Shown: one piece after another, positions 58,583-64,000 of the stretch
Numbering within the stretch: position 1 is the first letter of the stretch
Layout: each line of letters opens with the position of its first letter
The notes under the pieces: model-generated
Databases searched by the model: none
What the model saw: the letters and a program-made list of their open reading frames with translations, nothing else
Told to the model about the DNA's origin: nothing
From: Chrysemys picta bellii
Taxonomy: Eukaryota; Chordata; Testudines; Emydidae
Assembly (NCBI RefSeq): GCF_011386835.1
Contig: NC_088797.1
Span: forward strand, 98,032,264-98,096,263
Reading direction: 5' to 3'
Length of the DNA: 64,000 bases
Program-made: the position numbers and the translations under genes

Positions 58583-59104
58583 GATCTCCATGCCGGATTT
58601 TAACATTGAGAGGGAAGAAAATGAACGAAGAAAGGATACAGCCGTGGGTAGATGGAGCACCGTTTGGTGCTTTTCAGGCTGCTCTGCTGTACTTCTTACT
58701 TCTGCACCTTCCAGGTACAGCAGAGCAGTCAGCAGGGAGGCACTGTACCTAAAGCTCTGTGGGTTTCCAACACCTAGCTAAAAACTGGCCTGAGGGGAGG
58801 AGGGAGATCATTGCTCACCACTGCCCCAAATTTTGAAGGGGGGAGAAGCAGCCCCCCTAGCCATATGTGAAGGCAGGAATTGTAAAAACCACCATCCACA
58901 TGCTGCCACGAAAGCAGAGAAACTGAAATCAAGCAGGAGCTGGGAAGGTGTGGCCAGACTATGCAACTCCAAAACTCTTGTCTGCCCATGAGCTGCAGAG
59001 AGGGGACAGCAACACAAACACCAAAAATTGTGGGAGACCCTGGGCTGCGGGAACAAAAAAGGTGTTTCTGATAACTCATGAAAGATTAACAATTGGTATT
59101 TTAC

Positions 59105-59264
59105 CTGCCCAATACGATGCGCTCGATCCATTGCTTGCAGATCTCTCATTGGGTTCCAGTCATGTTCCACAAACACTACTGTGTCAGCTCCTGTTAAGTT
59201 AAGTCCCAGTCCGCCAACATGAGTGGTAAGCAAAAGAACATCTATGGATGGGTCATTATTAAAC
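59105..59264 (-). CDS. BTAF1: BTAF1 exon with helicase motifs V and VI
   Basis: 160 bp. The first base completes an Arg codon split across the intron, and the exon then reads [37 protein letters not shown] and [26 protein letters not shown] is Snf2 motif V, and DRAHRIGQ is the start of motif VI with its arginine finger region, needed for ATP hydrolysis coupled to TBP displacement. The acceptor is TATATATAG, a weak polypyrimidine tract, and the donor is CAG/GTAAAA. The phase fits both neighbours. Confidence 0.97.
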
Positions 59265-62200
59265 CTATATATACAAAAAATTTAAAAAAAAAATCAAGTA
59301 TTTAGCCATTCATAAGAGTGACTGTAGAAATGAAATGGAACAGAACGACAAGTAATTAAATTAATAATTAATATTGTATATAATCACTTTTGACATATTT
59401 TTCACTGCTTGTTGTAAAGCTTTTTTTTGAGGGGGGGAGGGAGGGGTCACCTGAAAGAGGTTAATTTACACAGGCAGAGATTGTAGCTCACCAGAAGAGG
59501 AAATAATTCAGTAAAAACTACTTTACATTATTTACAAAGTAACTCACATCCCAAAATCAAAAACTAGTTAAGGTAAAAGCTAATGTGAATGAAGGCATTT
59601 GTTTCCTTAAAATGATTCTCAAATCTAAAAATCAGAACACTGCTACAATGCCAATAATGCTGCACCAATTCACTTTTGTTAATGTAGAAAAAATTGCCAG
59701 TAGTTGGGGCACAATGGTATAAACCACCTGCAACCTCCATTCTGCTCGGGAATTCAGAACCAACTGGTACAAGCTCTTAATGCAGGTGGGGTTGGCCAGG
59801 GCATGTTGATTCAGTACATTGACTAGGCATAGCTCCTTAGGGATCACTGACTGGAACTTAAAGCTGCCTTGCCTGGTTGAATTCCCTGGGGATGGTAGCA
59901 GTACTGCTCCCTGCCCTCTCCATGGGAACTCTGTCTTTGGATACAGCTGTCGCCATGGATTGACAAATGGCTTCTGTCTATCTGGCCTATAGTCACCAGA
60001 GACAGCAGTACTGTAGGTGAATAGTGGAGAGTACACTAGTCTAAACAGGCTTTACAGAGCCTTACAATAGGGTCACACTGCTATAATACTGAAAAGAAAG
60101 AAAAAACAAAAAAAAAAACCAAAAAACTATGCCATTGACATGGACTGGTGTCAGGCTATTTAGAATTCTAATTGGTCTAAAAAAGGAAGTCTATATAATA
60201 TTGCCATGTATTATTTTTTGAAGTACAAATATGGGATCTAGTATACTATTCTAGACATTTTGTTACAGGTAAGAGAATGTTCTTTTCACCAATCCTCCTG
60301 CTTGAACCTCCTGATTGTTGGGATCAGAAGTCCAAAGAGGAACAAAGGTGGGGAAATTGGTCACTGTCACTTCGCTGTTCTCTAAGCCTCCTGGGCTGCT
60401 AGTAATGCTGCTCACGCTTGTGTATGATTTACTCTATTCCACCTCCCACAGGAACGACTATACATAGTTTCCCAAAAGCAGCAGCAGACTGGAAGTTAGT
60501 TTCATTGCTGTCCTCAGTGTTCTGATAAACAGCAATGAAACTAACAATAGCAGTCTTGATTCCCATGTTCAGATTCTATGAAAGCTATGAGCAGCAGCAC
60601 AGTCTTGAGGCAAACAGCTCCACACCCTCAAGTTTAGCCACTGCAGTGCTGGCTTCCTTAGTTCAGAGCCGTAAGAGCCAGAAAACTTAATAAAAATAAA
60701 ATAAAAGTTAAATCTGCAGACACTCTACTCATTAGGGAAAACACTTTCCTAATTGTCATTGGCAAGTGGGCTACTGAATTTACAAGCCTCTGTTTAAATC
60801 TAGGATGAATTGGGTTTTGAGTATTATCTTGTGAAGTTATTGGCTGGTGCTTTCAAAGGCCATGTTAATTGTAACATGCTGATGGGAATACCCAGAGCTG
60901 GGGGCCACTGTGTTACTTCTCTGCCTCTGCAAACGTGAGCGTTACTAGATATAAGACTGTCAGCTCCCTGCCACATCAATTGGTCTTCCTCACCTGCAAA
61001 CTTTTCTAGGCTCCCCCAGCCCAAATCTTGCCTAGCAAGTAACAATAAGTAATGAACTCCAGGTTCTCAGAGATGTTTCTTTGCACTGTATAGCACCCAT
61101 CACTATATAGTCACAGTCAATATTAAAGTTAGAGACAGCACATGACAATTTATTAAAATAATGGGTAAAAACACCCTTCCCTTTGAAACACAACACTGTA
61201 TAATAAAAGCAAAACAAGTTTTTAAAGGAAAAAAAGCATGGATTAAGTTATACTAAGTAAAAGAGATAAAGGTAGAGATGTTTACAAACAAAAGTGAAAA
61301 TATGCATCTAAAAGTCAAACAATCTAGGAAGATGCAGTCTTTGTTCAAGATGGTTTCTCTCACACCTTGCGGGAGGGGGAATGTCAAGAGTATATGGAAG
61401 GCTCCAGTCCTTTTCTTGAGGAGCACCATACAATTTTGAACAGAAAGCCAAATGACCTGTGGATATAAGGCTCTGCCAGAGTGACAAAGTACAATAGTAA
61501 TATTGTAAGTGTTCAAAAAAAAAATCATGAAAGTTTGGTTATTTTTATTTGCTTTCTGGTTGAGTATTGCATTTGTTTCACGTTTTCAAGATTTTCTTTG
61601 CAACGAGGAATAGAAATTTCATTTTTTATTTTACAGGAAACCTGAGATTCTCCCCTATTCAAGAAAAAACACTCATCACTGCAAGAGTTGGAAACATTGC
61701 AATAGATCAAGACTTAGGAATTAGGATTGTATCCAGGTCTCTGCATGATGAACAGTGGACAAAAGAGGTAACCAAGCCAGCTCACAAGTAAATGTTTTAG
61801 GCTTTACAATAAAGACCTGTTTCCATAGTTCAATTGTTGTTATAAGTATATTCACTATATTCTGAGTACATTTGAAATTTTGGAATCTCTTTTGTAGTAA
61901 CAGCAAACCGAAGAAAGCCTATCATGTGAAGATTTCCTAACAATTTAAGCCTAGTGTCATTCAGAATTTAATGATTTTTTTTTTAAGTGTGATGCTTATT
62001 TTATGACACATGGTTCCTTGCTAATCAGTTAATATTTGTGAACACATGTTTACACTGGTTCACTTAATCTGATTCAAATTGCAAGATCAGTTATGCAATG
62101 ATGGTCTGCCAGCATAATCTGATCACACGAGTAGAAATTATAGTACCCTATCTTATTAAAAACTGCAAGAGCTCCCATGAGACAAGAGCCACTTCAATTT

Positions 62201-62273
62201 TGTATTCAAGTAAGTAATGCCATTCATTGTAGTCTGTCTTAAAACACAAGAGGAAAAAAAGAGAGGAACTTAC
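59265..62273 (-). other. BTAF1 intron, no recognised repeats
   Basis: A 3.0 kb intron with consistent splice sites. The open frame 60036-59632 has no domain and lies wholly inside it. A perfect 17-bp inverted repeat lies at 60495-60545. Confidence 0.8.
60495..60545. repeat. Perfect 17-bp hairpin in a BTAF1 intron
   Basis: GTTAGTTTCATTGCTGT (60495-60511) and ACAGCAATGAAACTAAC (60529-60545) are perfect complements around a 17-base loop. The stem does not extend beyond the 17 pairs, so it is short for a microRNA precursor. Its function is unknown. Confidence 0.8.
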
Positions 62274-62485
62274 CGTGAGACAATGGAATGCCTTTGACCA
62301 GCAGGTATGCTGCCATCTAATCGCAAATATGTAACAGAGGGCAAGTGAGGTTTGAGAAGGTCATGTTCTACTATATCCAGCATGCTCTTGAGCTGACAGA
62401 AGATAAGTATCCTGTGCTGAGCCACAACAGCTTCTGTGCCACTCTCTGAAGAGCCACCATTTCCCAAACCACAGTCTAGTAGTAG
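62274..62485 (-). CDS. BTAF1: BTAF1 exon with helicase C-lobe motif IV region
   Basis: 212 bp starting LLLDCGLGNGGSSESGTEAV, then VAQHRILIFCQLKSMLDIVE, then PSVTYLRLDGSIPAGQRHSI, ending in the first two bases of an Arg codon. HRILIFCQLKSMLD is the Snf2 C-lobe strand that corresponds to motif IV, and YLRLDGSIPAGQRHSIV is the conserved LDGS segment that follows. The acceptor is AAATTTACTTGAAG and the donor is CG/GTAAGT. GLGNGGSSESGTE is a family-specific insert of Ser/Gly-rich residues. No lesion is seen. Confidence 0.97.
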
Positions 62486-63900
62486 CTTCAAGTAAATTTT
62501 AAAATACAAATTACCACAATGGATTAGGTCTCTCTTGTAAATAGTTATATTTACACTGCTGGCAGAAGTGAATAAAATAATTTACACAGACACACTCTCT
62601 CTCTAAATTAACAAATTCCTGCAGGGTATGTAATGAGCTATGAGTCAAATTCTGTAGGAAACAAGGAATATTGACTGTAGATCCTTTCACACTATGAAGG
62701 ACCTGCAAAATCTGGCAGAACACATTAAATCTCTTATCTTGTTTCCACAAAAACTGGTTTTAAACAAATAGTTTTCTATCAATATTAGATTAGTAAGAGG
62801 ATATAGCTTACTTAAAAATACATAACCATGTGTGATTATATAGAAAATTGAGTCAATGTCTTCAATCACCAGAGGTCTCTTCTATAATAAACAGGTCAAA
62901 CAATATTCTGCTAAGAGTAAAAGGAAGCAGTAAAGCAACAAAGAACAGATAAGCAACTTTCATACTTCAGATACCCTAAAGCACTTGAAAAAACAATGAC
63001 TAAGGCCTGATCCTGTATTGTGATTCATGTGTGCAGACTGCTGTGCCCACACAGATTACAATGCAGGATTGGAGAGATAATTAGATCTCCATGCAATAAC
63101 TACATAACTTCTGTATTTGTACAAAATCAACACTTCATACATATCCCATCTTTTTAATTATGTATGCCTATTTTCTTAAGAAATATAGTACTATTTTCTA
63201 AAAAATTAAATTTTAGCAAATATTTCTAGTGATCATTTCCAAATATATACAGAAAGAGCAGAAATGCCTTGGATTAAAATTTGTACAGACAAGTTATAGC
63301 TACTTGACTGAAAATGGTGGTCCCATGCTAAGAGTGAACACTTGGTTAAAAAAATAGTGCAGTACAGTCAATTTTACATGGAAATTGCATTAAAAAAACC
63401 CCATCAATTTAAAAATCACTTCTGCCTGAAGCTTTTAAACTTGCTATTACTTGTAACATCTTTGCTTAATATAACAAAGATTAGAGGGACAAAATATCTC
63501 CCCCTTTTTCCAGATTGTTTGCTGGCACTTTGTTATGTAACTGCACTTTGTTTATGATCAGCTTCACTGTAAAATCAAATAGTCCAGCTCAAATTCAGCA
63601 TCACACATTGACTGCAAGGGGTCTCAGTTTCTTCTGTTTGTGTGGATTCTTTTGCAAAGCAATGACTGAGAGAAATTATTTAACAGCTTCCTCTTTCCCC
63701 GCCCACCCCCAAAATAACCAAACACACAAAACAGGAAAGTGGGACTGTAAAACCAGAAATATGGCAGACACTCAAGGACCGGTTAAATTTCTAATTGATA
63801 TTTTTTTCGAAAACACAGTTATACAATAATCACAGTAACTCCAGAACAATACATACGTTTATGAACTTTGGGATACATAATAGGTTTTAAGTATACTTAC
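62486..63900 (-). other. BTAF1 intron, no recognised repeats
   Basis: A 1.4 kb AT-rich intron. No open frame inside has coding character, and no repeat is recognised. Confidence 0.8.
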
Positions 63901-64000
63901 TTGTTTTAAAGCAGACAGTTTAGGCGCATGCTGGATATCTCGAAGGGATGAGTTATGAGCTGCAAGCTGCTCTGTGGTTCTCTTGTATTCTGGATGCTGG
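63901..64000 (-). CDS. BTAF1: BTAF1 exon, cut by the window edge
   Basis: Reading down from the right edge the exon gives QHPEYKRTTEQLAAHNSSLR, then DIQHAPKLSALKQ, and ends on a complete codon before GTAAGT. This segment joins the Snf2 N- and C-lobes in BTAF1. The acceptor lies beyond position 64000, so the exon is partial. All upstream exons, including the HEAT-repeat N-terminal half that contacts TBP, lie outside the window. Confidence 0.95.

Larger units (their letters stand above)
50606..59104 (-). other. BTAF1 intron filled with retrotransposons
   Basis: This 8.5 kb intron separates exons 59105-59264 and 50435-50605. About 51.5-56.5 kb is DIRS sequence and 56.5-58.6 kb is CR1, mostly on the minus strand, the same strand as the gene. 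A hAT MITE, a tRNA-derived SINE and CR1 tails lie inside. The 50640-51150 and 58600-59100 parts are unassigned; in the latter, GTACAGCAGAGCAG and a CTGCTCTGCTGTAC copy form an inverted pair (58678-58728). Confidence 0.8.

Noticed and set aside
59632..60036. 134-codon minus-strand frame in a BTAF1 intron
   Set aside because: It has no recognisable domain and lies completely between two exons with matching splice phases.
1..64000. CRISPR arrays, bacterial operons, rRNA or functional tRNA genes
   Set aside because: None is seen; the only tRNA-like sequence is the SINE head at 55.7-55.8 kb.

Overview
This is vertebrate nuclear DNA, most likely from a cryptodiran turtle. The only host gene that can be read with certainty is BTAF1 (the TBP-associated Snf2/Mot1-type ATPase). 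It lies on the minus strand, and its last five coding exons (63901-64000 and beyond the edge, 62274-62485, 59105-59264, 50435-50605, 49952-50092) have clean splice sites and end in a stop codon at 49952. The turtle assignment rests on the repeats: CR1 LINEs, a tRNA-derived SINE that shares its 3' tail with a CR1 copy in the same window, Penelope-like elements, DIRS-type tyrosine-recombinase retrotransposons, and many short hAT/pogo MITEs.

Layout. Positions 1 to about 5.1 kb are AT-rich, nearly repeat-free and carry several AATAAA motifs. In amniotes the gene lying tail-to-tail with BTAF1 is CPEB3, so this may be the CPEB3 3' UTR on the plus strand, but no CPEB3 coding exon is visible. From 5 to 49 kb is intergenic DNA filled with transposons. 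It holds a Penelope tail (6.7-7.1 kb), a hAT MITE (11.6-12.0), a deleted DIRS (14.2-15.0), a CR1 broken by three later elements (16.6-19.2), another non-LTR reverse transcriptase pseudogene (19.8-21.0), a hAT MITE (21.4), a DIRS 3' half with recombinase domain (21.6-23.0), a pogo MITE nested in a hAT MITE (34.3-35.3), the best CR1 copy (36.2-37.8), a G-rich minisatellite (42.1-42.8), a Penelope with GIY-YIG endonuclease (45.0-45.9), a CA microsatellite (47.6) and a hAT MITE (48.1-48.9).

From 49.9 kb to the right edge is BTAF1. Its 8.5 kb intron between 50606 and 59104 is largely DIRS and CR1 sequence in the same orientation as the gene, with a hAT MITE, a SINE and CR1 tails inserted in it. 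The upstream introns (59265-62273, 62486-63900) look free of recognisable repeats.

No novel multi-gene system is present. The most informative observations are structural: a perfectly palindromic Penelope insertion with a 13-bp target duplication, inverted 5' ends on one Penelope and one CR1, a DIRS region whose domains are out of canonical order, and a GC-rich module shared by MITEs of different superfamilies. All boundaries were read by eye; the repeat edges without target duplications are approximate.
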